Part shown: piece by piece, positions 44,121 to 56,345 of the stretch | How the letters are laid out: each line of letters starts with the position of its first letter | Position numbering within the stretch: the first letter of the stretch is position 1 | DNA from: Diploptera punctata | Taxonomy: Eukaryota > Arthropoda > Insecta > Blattodea > Blaberidae | Length of the DNA: 64,000 nt | Direction: 5' to 3' | Assembly: GCA_030220185.1 (NCBI GenBank) | Contig: JASPKZ010003423.1 | Location: 186,001-250,000, forward strand | Notes under the pieces: model-generated | Seen by the model: the letters and a program-made list of their open reading frames with translations, nothing else | What the model was told of the DNA's origin: nothing | The model's database searches: none | Translations under genes and position numbers: made by a program

Positions 44121-45395
44121 ATTACTTGGAGGCGATGTATTAATGGAGGAAAAAATAATTGCAGGGACTCATTTGTAATTATGTCCATCACGTACAAAGG
44201 TATGAAAAAAAATAGTGCTGGTAATTAATTTTTTGCGCGATAGTGCGTTTTGTCGTACTTACAGCAATGGCGACCATGATTGAAAGTTCAACTTCCCACA
44301 TTTCGGGGTTGCAAACCTAAATAACTATATTGTAATAAAATAACTACACTGTAATATAACATATTACAAACCCACGTGTGGGAAGTAAAACCACTGACCT
44401 CTATCTATTCTACATACAATGTATATACAAAAAATATCCAAAAGGTAGTGTTAATATGCATTATATGAAACAAATCACTGCATTTTAAATGAACTGAACC
44501 TTATTTGAAACAAGACAAAACAATAAATACGTACTTGCCGCCATGCTATCACTAATTGGTCTCACGGCCTTCTGTTGATTCAACTAATAAACATTGCCCA
44601 CACTGTTAACGTTAGTCAATTGTTTATAATGAACGCAAATATTTCCAACAAAGATGCTATTATTTTATTATTATTTATTATTTTGAAAACACCATCGCGT
44701 AAAAAATAATGTGGAACGCACGTTTATGAAGTGCTTTACAGAATATCGGAAATTAAAAACCGAGCGATAGCGAAGTTTTTAAACATTTTCCTCGATTCTG
44801 TAAAAACCACTTCCCAACTTCGCATCGTAATATACTATACAAGAGTGAGTTGCTATAAAATGAATGTTACATGTGTGACAATTAATTCTTGTTGATATTA
44901 TGTGATAGTATTTGTATCATCATTCAGTATAAGGTGGAAAATACGTGAAAGGTTGTCATTGCTGTGTGTGTAATTGAGTTGTGCAGCACTTGATGTCTAC
45001 GTGTTATTGAACTTCGCCTTGATATGGATTATCCATGTCCTCGTTGGGCTTGTTTACTTTGTTTCTTATTTTGCACATACTTTCTTTGTGCTTTTTCACA
45101 ATTGCCGCTCAACGGTTCGTTGACTCTGTTACGGGAGTAATTACATGTAATTCTTCACTACGTCACAAAAGTTAATTACATTGTCAAAGACATGCCTTGC
45201 AATGTGTATTGATACTTTTACAATCAATTAAAAAGTCCTGATTATTTATTTTGAATGCAATAGGACTATCATTTATCCCCCAAAACAGCCTATTAAGATA
45301 GATACATCATTGGTTTTAGAACACAGATTAGCCCTATACAAAAATTGGGTAATTATTTACTTGTCAACCATTTCTCTGCGCACCTTACAAAAGTA
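44121..45395. other. Unassigned spacer
   Basis: About 1.3 kb without recognised elements. Confidence 0.45.
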
Positions 45396-45398
45396 TCA

Positions 45399-46135
45399 TA
45401 AGTAATGCCACGAGCGATTTCCAAATTATCGATGAATTTATATAGAGAATTTGGAAATCAAGAGTGGCATTTGTTAGGACTATTTAACGAATAACATTAA
45501 GCTGTTTACTCACAATTCATTATTTTAAAATATTTATATATTTAATGTAAACGGCGATGTTTGAAAAAAAAAGAGAAACGATTTGTGCGCTTCATTTGCT
45601 TCTTTTGTTCATCATTGCAACCAGATCATAATATTATTTATTGCCAAAGGATCGCAATGTTGTAAGAATGCACCCTAGTGGAGAAATTTATAACCAACGT
45701 TATAGGTATTAATTAATTTGATGTCCTATGATATAAATATGTCAATTACATTTTTCTGCAATGTCATTTCCTAGAAAATAATTCGTTTAAGAAAGTGGAA
45801 AGTGTTTTTTTTGTGGTATAATAAATTGTTACAAATGTTTTTATATTATCTCTCGGAACGGGTCAACAGGCCCATACCTTGAAGATGATGATGATTATAT
45901 CTCTCGTATGCGCTTTCTGCTGACATTCATGCACTATATATACAATCTGGTAGCCGTGTTTCACTGCAAAATAATGCTATGAACTATTCAGAATGTTAAA
46001 AAGGAGATGCTTTCTTTATTATGATAAACTTTAATTGGTAAATTCTAGGCGAAACACGACTGTGATTGGTTGTATATAAAAGATCGTTGAAATGTAATTG
46101 GTCATTGACTCCCATTTGGGGCATGAATTAAATAG
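45399..46135 (+). mobile_element. HP1 repeat copy 2
   Basis: TAAGTAATGCCACGAGCGAT pairs with AATCAAGAGTGGCATT to form the terminal hairpin (intermediate loop). It ends TTGGGGCATGAATTAAATAG. TCA lies on both sides (45396-45398, 46136-46138). 737 bp, the longest copy. The start of the frame at 46098 lies inside it. Confidence 0.82.
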
Positions 46136-46138
46136 TCA

Positions 46139-47157
46139 GAGAGAATCGTTTTCAAAACATGTTGACGAATGTAAAATCTTTATTGATGGAACGCGATATA
46201 TGGATGAAATGTCTGAAGAGGCCAAAGTGGGCTGTACTTTTATCATATATAAAGACGGTGTAGAAATTTTATTTTCTCAGTTCAAGCTTTCGACACAATG
46301 CTCAATTTTTCAACCAGAATTATTTGCTATAAAAGAAGCTATTAAATGGTGCTCAAATATACAACAAAGTGTTTGTGTAATAAGTGACTCCAAATCAGCT
46401 TTACTAACTATTGCTGACAAATTTAATTTAGATCCTAATCCCTGCGAAATAAGAAACTTGATTCAGAAGAATTCGGCACACATTTGTTTGTCCTGGATTC
46501 GAGGACACTCAGGAGATACTGGGAATGAACAAACAGACAGTCTGGCAAAGTCAGTTGTCAGTTCAAATTTACCAATTAGTTATGTCTTGTGTCCTCTTAC
46601 TTTCATAAAGTGGAAAATCAAAGAGGGGGTATATTATGGCAAATAATAATGGTATGACCAACTCGAGAATTATTTTTCCCAACAGTCTACGATAGACTTA
46701 AATGTCCAAATATAGTTCCCAGTTTCATATTAACTCAATTTTTAACCGGACATGGAACATTTAAGGCATATTTACACAAATTTAAAATATCATCAAATGC
46801 AACTTGTATATGTGGAGAAGATATTCAAACAGTCAAACATGTTCTATTTAATTGTCCAATGTTGTGGTTTGAACGTTATAAACTTGAAACATTTGAATTT
46901 TAAGGAAAAGAATTATTCGAGTCCTCTTTGTCATATTCTTAACGACAAAAAATGTTATAATTAATTATTTTCTTTTGTAAATAGCGTTTATTGTCAACTA
47001 TAATTTAATTTTACTGTGTTCATCTTTGTTGTAATATTGTTATATAATTGTCTTTTGTTCTACTGTTTTATGTTAATTTACTTGTTAATGTTACATAATT
47101 ACAACCCTTATGTACCGTAAGGTAAAAAATTGTTTTAATATTTGGATAAAAAAAACA
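46139..47157 (+). pseudogene. LINE with RNase H domain and zinc knuckle, 5'-truncated
   Basis: The 182-codon frame from 46098 enters native coding after HP1. It is an RNase H domain: FIDGT (first Asp), QPELFAIKEAIKW (Glu), VISDSKSALLTI (second Asp), and RGHSGDTGNEQTDSLAK (last Asp), so all four acidic residues are present. After a frameshift near 46640, LTQFLTGHGTFKAYLHKF and CICGEDIQTVKHVLFNCP give the CCHC block that follows RNase H in I/Jockey/R1-type LINEs. The 3' end is TTGGATAAAAAAAA. Different from the LINE-A type, which has no RNase H here. Confidence 0.88.
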
Positions 47158-48005
47158 TCTATTTCGTTCAACCTGAATGGTTCAAATGAACGAACGTTTC
47201 AGATAGGTAAAACGTAGGTTACGTTACATGAGAACCATCCCAACCCTCGACTACCACCATCCTTAAAGGGAGATTCTTTATATACATGAAAATCTAAGCC
47301 ACCTAAACTCGAAATTATCTTAATATCAGTGGTAGTGACGTCAGTGCGTTAAATATACATTGTTTTTGCGATTGTACTTTTCTAAACATTTGCAAAATTA
47401 TTTACGTTATTCAAGTGAACTTGTTAAGAACTATATTAACTTATAAAAAATGTTGAAAATAACCTGTATCCCAGTATAGGGTATTTTAAAAGCTAACTGA
47501 CCGAAATTCAACCAGATAGACAAAAAGAACGAATATAGGCAACATGTGAAAGGGTTTCAAGTTCGTTGGAATTCCTGTATACTAATTCCGATCTAAGTTC
47601 CAGTTGTACTGTAAACAAACTCGCAGAAGATATTACTCCGTAGAAACCGTCTATTGGGGAACTGTGGTGCTACTTTTACCCGCCATATGACTGAATTATT
47701 TATGAAACTTATCTATAGAAACATTCTTCTTAAGCAATATCGTATTTTACGGGAAATAAGACTGAACACAAGGCAAGGTGGTACCAAACAATTTGAACTT
47801 CCATTTCTTATTTATTTATGACAAGAATTATATATGTGCCTTCCTAATCAGACGTTTAGCTATTTTCCATGATGTCGATATGCATCCTTTATTTGCAATT
47901 TTATTACGAGAAGAATATATGCTCTATGCTGACTCATCTGTAAGTTCTGCTGTTATTTTCACCACATCCTTTTTTTTTTTTTTTTTCGTGAAACTCTTAA
48001 AATAT
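47158..48005. other. Unassigned spacer
   Basis: No feature recognised; T-rich run near 47970. Confidence 0.45.
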
Positions 48006-48008
48006 TCA

Positions 48009-48723
48009 TAAGTAATGCCACGAGTGATTTCCAAATTATCGATAAATTCACGACTCACGAAGTGAGGAGTGAATTTATCTAGAGAATTTGGAAATCAAGA
48101 GTGGCATTTGTTAGGACTATTTAACGAATAAAATTAAGCTGTTTACTCACAAATCATTATTTAACTGTAGTTATTTCAAAATATTTATATATTTAATGCA
48201 AACGGCGATGTTTGAAAACAAATGAGAAACGATAGGTACGCTTCTACTGCTTCTTTTGTTTATCACTGCAACCAGATCATACTATTTATTGCCAAAGGAA
48301 CGCAATATTGTAAGAATGCTCTCTAGTGGAGAAAAAATGAAACATCAATCTGTATATTAATTCATTTCTGATGTCGTATGATGTAAATATTACAATTATA
48401 TTTTTCTGGATTATTACCTGGGAAAAAATACATTTAAGAAAGTCAAACAGTGGTTTCTTTTTTTGGTGGTATAATAAATTGCTACAAATGTTGACATGTA
48501 TGCACTATATATACAATCTGGTAGCCGTATTTCTTATAGGCTCAGTCACTGCAAAATAACGGTCAGACCTGTTCAGAATATTAAAAACGAGGAGCTTTGT
48601 TTAATATATGGTAATTATAACACTGATAAATATTTCGTGAAACACGACTCTGATTGGTTGTAAAACAGAAATCATTGAAACGTGATTGGTCATTGACTCC
48701 CATTTGGGGCATGAGTTAAATAG
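48009..48723 (+). mobile_element. HP1 repeat copy 3 (long-hairpin form)
   Basis: 715 bp. The first about 100 bp form a nested palindrome: ATGCCACGAGTGATTTCCAAA with its complement near 48085-48107, and inside it GATAAATTCAC/GTGAATTTATC. Then GGACTATTTAACGAATAAAA; the right end is GGGGCATGAGTTAAATAG. TCA flanks at 48006-48008 and 48724-48726. No coding. Confidence 0.85.
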
Positions 48724-48726
48724 TCA

Positions 48727-49221
48727 AAATAATTTGTTTCTCTCCGCTTTTCAAATTATTTCATTTTCCAGTCTTTTAAGAAATTCTACAGAAATCAACC
48801 ATTTTGAAACAATATAAATGCCAACTTATTCTGCATTGTGCGTGCGTAAAAATATAACAATGATTATTTATTCTATTAAAATCGTAATTATATATTTTAA
48901 GATTATCCCATATAGGCTACTTATATAGACATATGCTAGATAATATGAATTTTTATTATTATTTTTTTGTTACGAATGTTAGAGAATAGTACTGCGGTAT
49001 ATTTTCTTACACGATTAAAGGCAAAATCATTATTCGACCAATTGAAATGTAGTTTTACATACTTTTGTTTACATTATAACTGGAACTTAGCTCGGAAGAG
49101 GTACAGCATTTTGTGCTAAAATGCTCATAATTATCTGGGAGAGATATCATATCTCAGTTATCTTGATAGCTTTATTCGTTAATTGTAAAGTTTGTTTCTT
49201 AAAATCATTGCTTGCAGATTA
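48727..49221. other. Unassigned AT-rich spacer
   Basis: No feature recognised. Confidence 0.45.
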
Positions 49222-49237
49222 GCCGTCACTTGGTAAC

Positions 49238-49692
49238 TAACTCACTGGCACTATCGAATCCGAAGATCCATGGCCGCGCGGACATAAGCTCTCCATACAT
49301 CCCTATCCTGAGCTAATATTTTCCAATCATTCCCTGTATAATCTATTATTCTCCCACCTCATTCTTGGTCTACCAACTGGTTTTCCTATAAGACGCTTCC
49401 ATGCACGTCTTTCATTCCCCATTCGTGCCACATGTCCTGCCCATCACAGTCTACGAGAATTAATTGTTATTATATCTGGCTTCCTATAAAGACCATGTAG
49501 TTCACTGTTATGTATTTTTCTCCATTCACCTGTCTGTTCACCTCTCTTTAGTCCAAAAATGTTCCTAAAATCTATATTCTCAAATACTCGTAATCTCCTT
49601 TCCTCCCTTAAAGTAAGAGTCAGTGTTTATAATATAACTGGTAGAATAACAGTTTTATAGATGAGTATAACAGTTTTATATACGTATTTTCA
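49238..49692 (-). pseudogene. LINE-A (A10), 3' part, minus strand
   Basis: From TAACTCACTGGCACTATCGAA through the GRPRMRW and RWAGHVAR regions to ACAGTTTTATATACGTATTT. It is split by HP1 copy 4 and continues at 50117. The whole LINE is flanked by a 16-bp duplication GCCGTCACTTGGTAAC at 49222-49237 and 50216-50231. Confidence 0.85.
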
Positions 49693-50116
49693 TAAGTAAT
49701 GCAACGAGTGATTTCCAAATTATCGATAAATTCACGACTCACGAAGTGAGGAGTGAATTTATCTAGAGAATTTGGAAATCAAGAGTGGCATTTGTTAGGA
49801 CTATTTAACGAATAAAATTAAGCTGTTTACTCACAAATCATTATTTAACTGTAGTTATTTTAAAATATTTATATATCTAATGTAAACGGCGATGTTTGAA
49901 AACAAATGAGAAACGATAGGTACGCTTCATCTGCTTTTGTTTATCACTGCAACTAGATCATACTATTTCAGAATATTAAAAAGGAGGAGCTTTCTTTAAT
50001 ATGGTAATTATAACACTGATAAATATTTCGTGAAACACGACTCTGATTGGTTGTAAAACAGAAATCATTGAAACGTGATTGGTCATTTACTCCCATTTGG
50101 GGCATGAGTTAAATAG
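49693..50116 (+). mobile_element. HP1 repeat copy 4, inserted in LINE-A
   Basis: 424 bp; long-hairpin left end nearly identical to copy 3, same right end, internal deletion near 49965. Inserted at TTTTCA|GTTTAA of LINE-A; TCA occurs at 49690-49692 and 50117-50119 while the uninterrupted LINE copies have one TCA. This is a direct filled/empty-site comparison. Confidence 0.87.
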
Positions 50117-50215
50117 TCAGTTTAATGTTTTTTTAAAAGAATAGGGACGAAAAGAGTCTCTGTAATGCATAATATCATGCATTTCCAGAATTGAGCTTAT
50201 GTTTAATTTCCTTGT
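50117..50215 (-). pseudogene. LINE-A (A10), distal part after HP1
   Basis: TCAGTTTAATGTTTTTTTAAA to GAGCTTATGTTTAATTTCCTTGTG, aligned with A7 (35724-35832). Ends at the 16-bp target duplication. Confidence 0.82.
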
Positions 50216-50231
50216 GCCGTCACTTGGTAAC

Positions 50232-50889
50232 AGTTAATATAATTTTAGCTGAGGTATATGAACTACAAGTGTCTTAAACTGCACCCGATGGTATCCACCA
50301 TATTGAGGTACAAAGACCCACCAAGAAACAGATTCTTTTCTCTTTAATCCACGAGTATCCGTGCTTTCACATGGTTTTTAGAGAAGATGCGCAAACTGTA
50401 TGATGGCAATATTGAGGACTTTGCTGTTACTTCAGGTAATTCCATAAACGAAAATTAATTTACGGTACAAATATTATTGTGTCCGGCTAGCAATCTATTG
50501 ATTATTGTTAACATAACTTACTTTATCCGGTTTAGAATCACAGATCCTGGAATTCAATGATTGAAATCCCAGCTCATATGTATTTTTTTTCTCTCGAATT
50601 ACGTTGTTTGTTTCTTGAAATAAATCCAAGAGTTTCCCATTTTTATAGTGAGATTTAAACAATCATCTTCTTTTAGTTAGTAGAGTACCTTACTGTTCAA
50701 CATTTTATTTACTGCTTTTTAATGAAGATTTTAAATAATACTGTACTAAGTACCTAAACAGAACGTTACCGTACATATAACAACTGTACTCATGGAATCC
50801 TTTATCAGTTATGTTATGATATATTCATTTATTTATTTAGCACTTTATACATGCTGTAATTTTCCTCAACCAAACAATAAATTAAAATA
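50232..50889. other. Unassigned spacer
   Basis: No feature recognised. Confidence 0.45.
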
Positions 50890-51350
50890 TAAAATGTTTA
50901 TTGTTTAATCTTCTTTCTCCATTGTTCCTTATCCAATGTACTTGTATCTTCAGTTACACTTGCTCCATCCATCCAGTTTCTGATGTCGATCGCATCACTT
51001 CCTTAGGTATCCATTTCTCGTTTATCACTTCTACTACATATTTTTCTATATTTATTAATTACCTAATTTTTACATGCTTTATTATCTTTCCTTGATTTCC
51101 TAACCGCTCCTTTAAAGAAATTCAATTCATCTTATTTTCCTGTTGTCTGTGTATTTCCTAAGTTTCCTCCCCATAAAGTTCTCCACTATTTCTTATAAAT
51201 TGTTTTGTTTTAGCCAAAATATTACTACTACAAAGAAACGAATTTAATACTCGCCTTCCTTTCCATATGCATTTACCTATTTCTACTTTTGATGATCCAT
51301 CTTCCTGTAATTCCGAGTCCAAATATTTGAAGTTTATAACTTTCTTAAAT
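50890..51350 (-). pseudogene. LINE-K post-RT and C-terminal relic
   Basis: Minus strand from 51340: KVINFKYLDSELQEDGSSKV (the 'FKYLG' block), then KCIWKGRRVLNSFLCSSNIL, and at the end DIRNWMDGASVTEDTSTL and DKEQWRKKIKQ. Order and spacing fit a LINE polyprotein after the catalytic domain. Confidence 0.62.
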
Positions 51351-51454
51351 TTAATTTTATATAAATAACCAACATATTATAATGGTATTTCTTAGGATGA
51401 ATCTGTTGAATGGATTTGATGAAAAGGGACAAGTAATTAGTAGGCCTACATTGT

Positions 51455-51745
51455 TTATTGAGACCACACGGCAGCGCGGATGTTAAGGCAATGTGCTACA
51501 AACCGAAAGGTTGCGGATTCAACTTCCGATGATATCAGATTTTTAATCTGATCTAAACATTCTAATGGAATCATCGACCTGGGATATACCCACCCTCTAA
51601 ATTAATTAGTACCAGATATGTTCTGGAGTAAAGACGGCCTTACGGAGGGCTAACAACCCGGCTGAGATATCGTGCCGATTATCTAGAAGATGGTTGCTTT
51701 AACCTTCTACTACCCAAAGGACATCCTAAACCCTATATTTGGATT
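51455..51745 (+). mobile_element. SINE3 copy
   Basis: GCGCGGATGTTAAGGCAATG head, GATTCAACTTCCGATG (B-box region damaged), AAAGACGGCCTTACGGAGGG, ACAACCCGGCTGAGATATCG and CTACTACCCAAAGGACATCC. Confidence 0.75.
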
Positions 51746-52857
51746 TCTTTATCTTTATCAACATTGTTTATCGTTTTAAAAAATGAAAGTTCTTTTTATA
51801 AGAATTTGTGTTGCTGTTATGCAATTAGCACATCACCAATTAAAGTTTCAATCGTTAAGACAGCTGCCGTGAATAACATCAAAGTATAGCGCCGATACAA
51901 AATTGAGCGTGGGAATTGAAAGAAATCACCATATGATTTAAATGTTGTATTGCAGGTGAAAATTCCAGCGGCGGGTCCCAGATCATGTGGTCGGCTTAAT
52001 CAATAGTACAGATCTTGGAAGATGCATTCTCTAGGCTCATTTTGAGGTTGTTTGCTTCCTTTTGTTTATAAAAGTAAAATGGCTGGCATTCCACGGACTT
52101 ACTGTTCAACATGACATTTATCACATATCTTGAAGGTTGTTTAACTTTGTGAGTCGAGTTGAATCCTTATTCCCGACGACAATTGCCTTTTCCTAATGAT
52201 CCTGTAAAGCTTGCCAAATGAAAAGGATGCAAGTTTATTATATATAAAAGAAGTGGAGTTATGAAATAAAGAATCTCTTGTTAATGACGCAATCCGGCCT
52301 GTATAAAAACATGCCCCTGACGTGAATGCAACCGGTTTAATGCTGTATTGATATTTTGGAATGTCAAATGTCAGAAAAGCGTTTGTGTCTTTCTCCCGGT
52401 TGATATCTTTGCGCCCGAAATGCGCTTCGAGTCGAGTTTTATCTTGTAATTCAATGCTAATACAGATTTCTGCGACAGTCTTCAACAACAAACAGATATC
52501 TGTCAGCTTGTCGGACTGAAATTTATAGTATCTGCAATATAAATCGCGTAAAAGTTTAGCTAACAACTACATAATTTCACATAGCTTAATCACAATTGCA
52601 ATTTAACTTTAAACATCTTAATGACCATATAACTATGTCTTCGGAAATATAAAATATTGTGCTTTATTTTTAAACGTTTGCCTACTTAATTATAACTTAA
52701 ACCCACAAACAATTTTCCAAGGAATTCTGCAAATCAATCCACACAGTATGTCGTCATATTGAGTCGTAATGCAAATAATTAGGTGAGTGGTAGGGTTGTA
52801 AAATAAAGGCCTAAAATAACTGTAAGGAATAATCCTTACAGGGCTTGTTTATAATTA
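51746..52857. other. Unassigned region containing a 141-codon open frame
   Basis: The longest frame free of recognisable repeats lies at 52141-52566 on the minus strand. It begins MLAKLLRDLYCRYYKF and ends SSGIRIQLDSQS; no domain, signal peptide or membrane segment recognised. Less AT-rich than nearby DNA. It could be a decayed element, an exon, or chance. Confidence 0.3.
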
Positions 52858-52860
52858 TCA

Positions 52861-53440
52861 TAAGCAATGCCACGAGTTATTTCCAATTTATCTAGAGAAT
52901 TTGGAAATCAAGAGTGGCATTTGTTAGGACTATTTAACGAATAAAATTAAGCTGTTTACTCACAAATCATTTTTTAACTATAGTTATATTAAAATATTTA
53001 TGCATTTAATGTAAACGGCGATGTTTGAAAACAAATCAGAAATGTGAGGTTATGTTCATTCACTGCAACTAGATCATATTATTTATTGCCAAATAAGATC
53101 GCAATATTGTAAGAATGTACCCAAGTGGAGAAATAATGAAACACATCAAACTATATAACATAATTAACATTACGGGTTATTCATTTTTTTTAGTAAGCAA
53201 CTCGGTAAAATCAAGGAATCTATTCATTATTTGGTATATTCAATGTATTTGTTGGAGAAAAATAATGTTCTGTCCTGTTCAGAACATTAAAAAGGAGGAG
53301 CTTTCTTTATCACAAAAGGAGGAGCTGATAAAGAGAAATCGATAAAGAGCGAGGTGAAACACGACTGTCGTTGGTTGTAAAACAAAATTCATTGAGACGT
53401 GATTGGTCATTGACTACCATTTGTGGCATGAGTTAAATAG
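52861..53440 (+). mobile_element. HP1 repeat copy 5 (short-hairpin form)
   Basis: 580 bp. TAAGCAATGCCACGAGTTAT pairs with AATCAAGAGTGGCATT around a short TTATCTAGAGAA loop. Right end GTGGCATGAGTTAAATAG. TCA at 52858-52860 and 53441-53443. A 'GGAGGAGCT' segment is locally duplicated near 53300-53325. Confidence 0.83.
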
Positions 53441-53443
53441 TCA

Positions 53444-54744
53444 TTATAAAAATTTAGTATTGTCAATAAATTTCACTTAAATAGTTAGGCTATGGTCAAA
53501 ACAGAAAACAAATGAAAAAAGCAATCAACTACTGTAGATGATAAGTTTAAATTATATTGGAAACAATCCTCGTTGGAATATAGGAGAACCGAAACAGACT
53601 TTTAGAAAAACAGTTACTGACGAAATTGCAAAGGAAAGAAAATCATCGAAGGAGGTGTAGCAAATGGCATGGAACAGACCACAATGAACACACTATAGGT
53701 CTATAGAAGTCCCCTTCTCCTGCTAGGAGATAAAGTAGAGATGAAAATCAGGCTTCACGTTTGAGCATTAAAGTAAAACTCAGCTGTGAAATTTAATTGT
53801 TGCGAAACTGGCTGTCCTGTTTAACTGGCCTTAAGTACTTTTAGTTACAACTAATGGCCGATTTTTATGACCTAAAAAATAAGAAAATATGCATGAATTA
53901 AATATGACTAAAAAACTTTATGGATCACCTTCTTCTTCATAGTAGGCCCTCGGCCTTTCCCCTCTCAGAATTAAAAAAAAACTTTAATATTTGTACTAAT
54001 TGTTCGTGCATGTGCTTATCCAATTTTTCACCACAGAGTGAAGGCTTGAGGTTGTAACGGTCCGGTCTTTCATGGAATTTCCATGAACAAAACCAATCTT
54101 CGAACAAGAGAGCATGCAACTTCCTACTTACGGACATTATGTTGGTTGCTTAAACTTGGTTGACGACTTAAACAATCTCTGAAATATGCCTAAAATATTA
54201 TTTTATTACAGAAATGAGAAAAATAAGACATATGTATGATAAACATGACGTCTAAGTCACAATATAAATCACTAAATTTTCATCAGAATACCTACATAAA
54301 TGTTACTTAGTACTCGAAACTCAAAATAAAGGTTTAAAAAAATATATGACCTGTCATAGGAATCTGTACCCTAGTTATAACATACATGATCATTTTGAAA
54401 AGTATTGCAGTATTGCCTACCCTTGAGAACCCAAGTGGGAGTTTGAGTTTCATTTGATCGTGATGCAGGTGTCCATGTCGTACTTAACTTTACTACATTT
54501 GGTTTTTCAGAACAGTGCCCATTGTGAGTTCTGTTTTCAATATACAAGACTTGTGATGCTTCCTCAAGTTTCTGTATACTTGTAGGGACATTTCGCACGT
54601 GATATTCACCCACCCCAATCCAGATGCACATGACTTGAGGGTTCTCCTGTTGAATAGGGTGTCGAGTTCCATTGTATTATCACATTTATAACCATTAATC
54701 ACGTCTTGGTTCAGGTAGTATGAGATAAAAGACCACAACTTATG
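53444..54744. other. Unassigned spacer
   Basis: 1.3 kb without recognised repeats. Minus-strand frames at 53937-54137 and 54371-54762 show no family resemblance. Confidence 0.4.
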
Positions 54745-54960
54745 AAGTCGATTTAGGAGCACTAATGCTTACCAAGCTCCCCTCTGACTCCTAATTTCGC
54801 GAGTTCAAACTTGGCCGGAGCCGATAGAATTTAAGGAGTATCTTGAACATTGGTTTCTTCAGAAGGGAAACGAAGCCATGGGTCGCGTGCCATATATTTA
54901 CTGCACATTAAATATACTGAAAATACAAATAAGAGGTCTCTATGAAACGTTTGCTGTCCT
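54745..54960 (+). mobile_element. SINE5 copy
   Basis: CCCCTCTGACTCCTAATTTCG, GCGAGTTCAAACTTGGCCGG (B box), TTCTTCAGAAGGGAAACGAA and ATGGGTCGCGTGCCATATAT. The A-box half is diverged. Confidence 0.5.
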
Positions 54961-55124
54961 CTTCACATCCAGAAATGATTCAAAGCGCTAATGATCTGAT
55001 CAGTCACAACCTAGTGTGGCCCTACCCTTCATAAGGAAAAATAAAAAGTCGTCACGCAAGAACTGCGAAGACGAAGCGAATTCCTCAGCAAGTTGAATAT
55101 AGGCTATGGTTCCTTTTGTTGGTT

Positions 55125-55250
55125 TACGGAATATTTATTTATTTTGTTAAACTGCAGAAACTCTATTTCTGATGACAGCTTATTTAAAAGTGTCCGACCG
55201 CAGTGAAAACAAATCGTGCATAAGCGTACCTGCTAGCGTAGTGTTAAATA
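55125..55250 (+). repeat. Repeat X fragment (X4)
   Basis: CTATTTCTGATGACAGC and CAGTGAAAACAAATCGTGCA match the 5' part of X3 near 56670-56715. Confidence 0.4.
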
Positions 55251-55286
55251 TGCTGACTATAACTTTTTAAAGATGATACTTTTAAG

Positions 55287-55720
55287 TTAATAATAATGAA
55301 AAGCGCACGATGTGCATAATATGAAGTTTTCATTCGCCCGTGTCCACAGTTCAGGCCCCTCCACAGTAAGTCCACATGGACACTTCTCGCCTCCGACACG
55401 ACACAACATGGTAACGGTCGCAATGTTTACCGCACAGCTCACAGATGCACTGGGAATCTGGTTCGTGATGTTTCTTGATCCTACAGATCTTATGATGAAA
55501 CCCATGTGTTGTCATCCTCGTCATCAGATGTCTGAGGTCGTATTCTGCTTGTCTCCAGTCCGTTGTCATCATAGCGTCCGTGGACTAGAATTCCATCCAG
55601 ATATGGTCTTTCTTCCACCTTAATTCCTCAATTGCGATGTTGTATGTGTCTGTGGACTGCATATGTAGATCTTGTCGCAGCTCTTCAATATAGAAAGGTT
55701 CCCTCGCCAGTTCATATACG
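55287..55720 (-). pseudogene. Possible RNase H-type LINE tail
   Basis: Minus strand: TTDWRQAEYDLRHLMTRMTT, HGFHHKICRIKKHHEPDSQC and CELCGKHCDRYHVVSC. The order 'GH-x-KxxxRIKK...C..C...H...C' resembles the zinc-knuckle region after RNase H in I/R1-type LINEs, though spacing (CX2CX7HX3C) differs slightly. Upstream, EELRQDLHMQSTDTYN and WKKDHIW are of unknown origin. Confidence 0.38.
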
Positions 55721-56159
55721 AGATATCACGATACTTTTCTGTTCCTAAATATTGCTAGGATATTACAAATTATCAGTTTTCATTATAAGTAGTAGTAGAT
55801 TTTGAAATTATATATTCCTATAAATTTTACCCTTCAATGAGTATTTATAAACAATTGGTATCAAGGAACAATGAGGCGCATGTAGGCATGGGCATCGTTA
55901 TGCTACTATGCTATCAACATAAATCAGTGATACCCAAAGTGTGCTCCACGGATAATCAGGGATTTTCCAATAATTACACCACTTGATAGTTTAAAATCAC
56001 TAACGTATTAGATTAGAAAACTTCTGTTTTTATGTTTTTCTAAGGAAACTTTTCATGAATATTTTGTAGGTAGATAGTTAAGTCTCTGGGTGATTAGACA
56101 TTTGAGGAATAAAGTTTGACTCCCGACTTTTTTAATTTAATTTCCATTAGAACTTACTT

Positions 56160-56345
56160 ACATTTTCAATTCATCATATATGACACTAAAGTCCAAAACG
56201 AACATTCGCCTTTATATTTCTTAACCTCCATTCTTCTCTATTCATAGATTTCGTCTCCCAATTTTTACATTGAAGCAAATAATATCTATCCTCCTTTACG
56301 GGATCGATCCATCTTCTGTGTGGTTTTATACATTCTTAATAACAG
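56160..56345 (-). pseudogene. Possible LINE tail fragment
   Basis: Minus-strand pieces DGSIP-KRIDIICFN and EKNGG-RRMFVLDF in broken frames resemble the RW-DPxxED...NREEWR part of LINE tails. Weak. Confidence 0.3.

Noticed and set aside
46098..46138. Start codon of the RNase H frame as a native gene start
   Set aside because: The first 13 codons come from the HP1 right end, found in other copies without RNase H.
55312..55623. 103-codon plus-strand frame as a gene
   Set aside because: The opposite strand carries the more plausible zinc-knuckle-like blocks; the plus frame appears to be a shadow.
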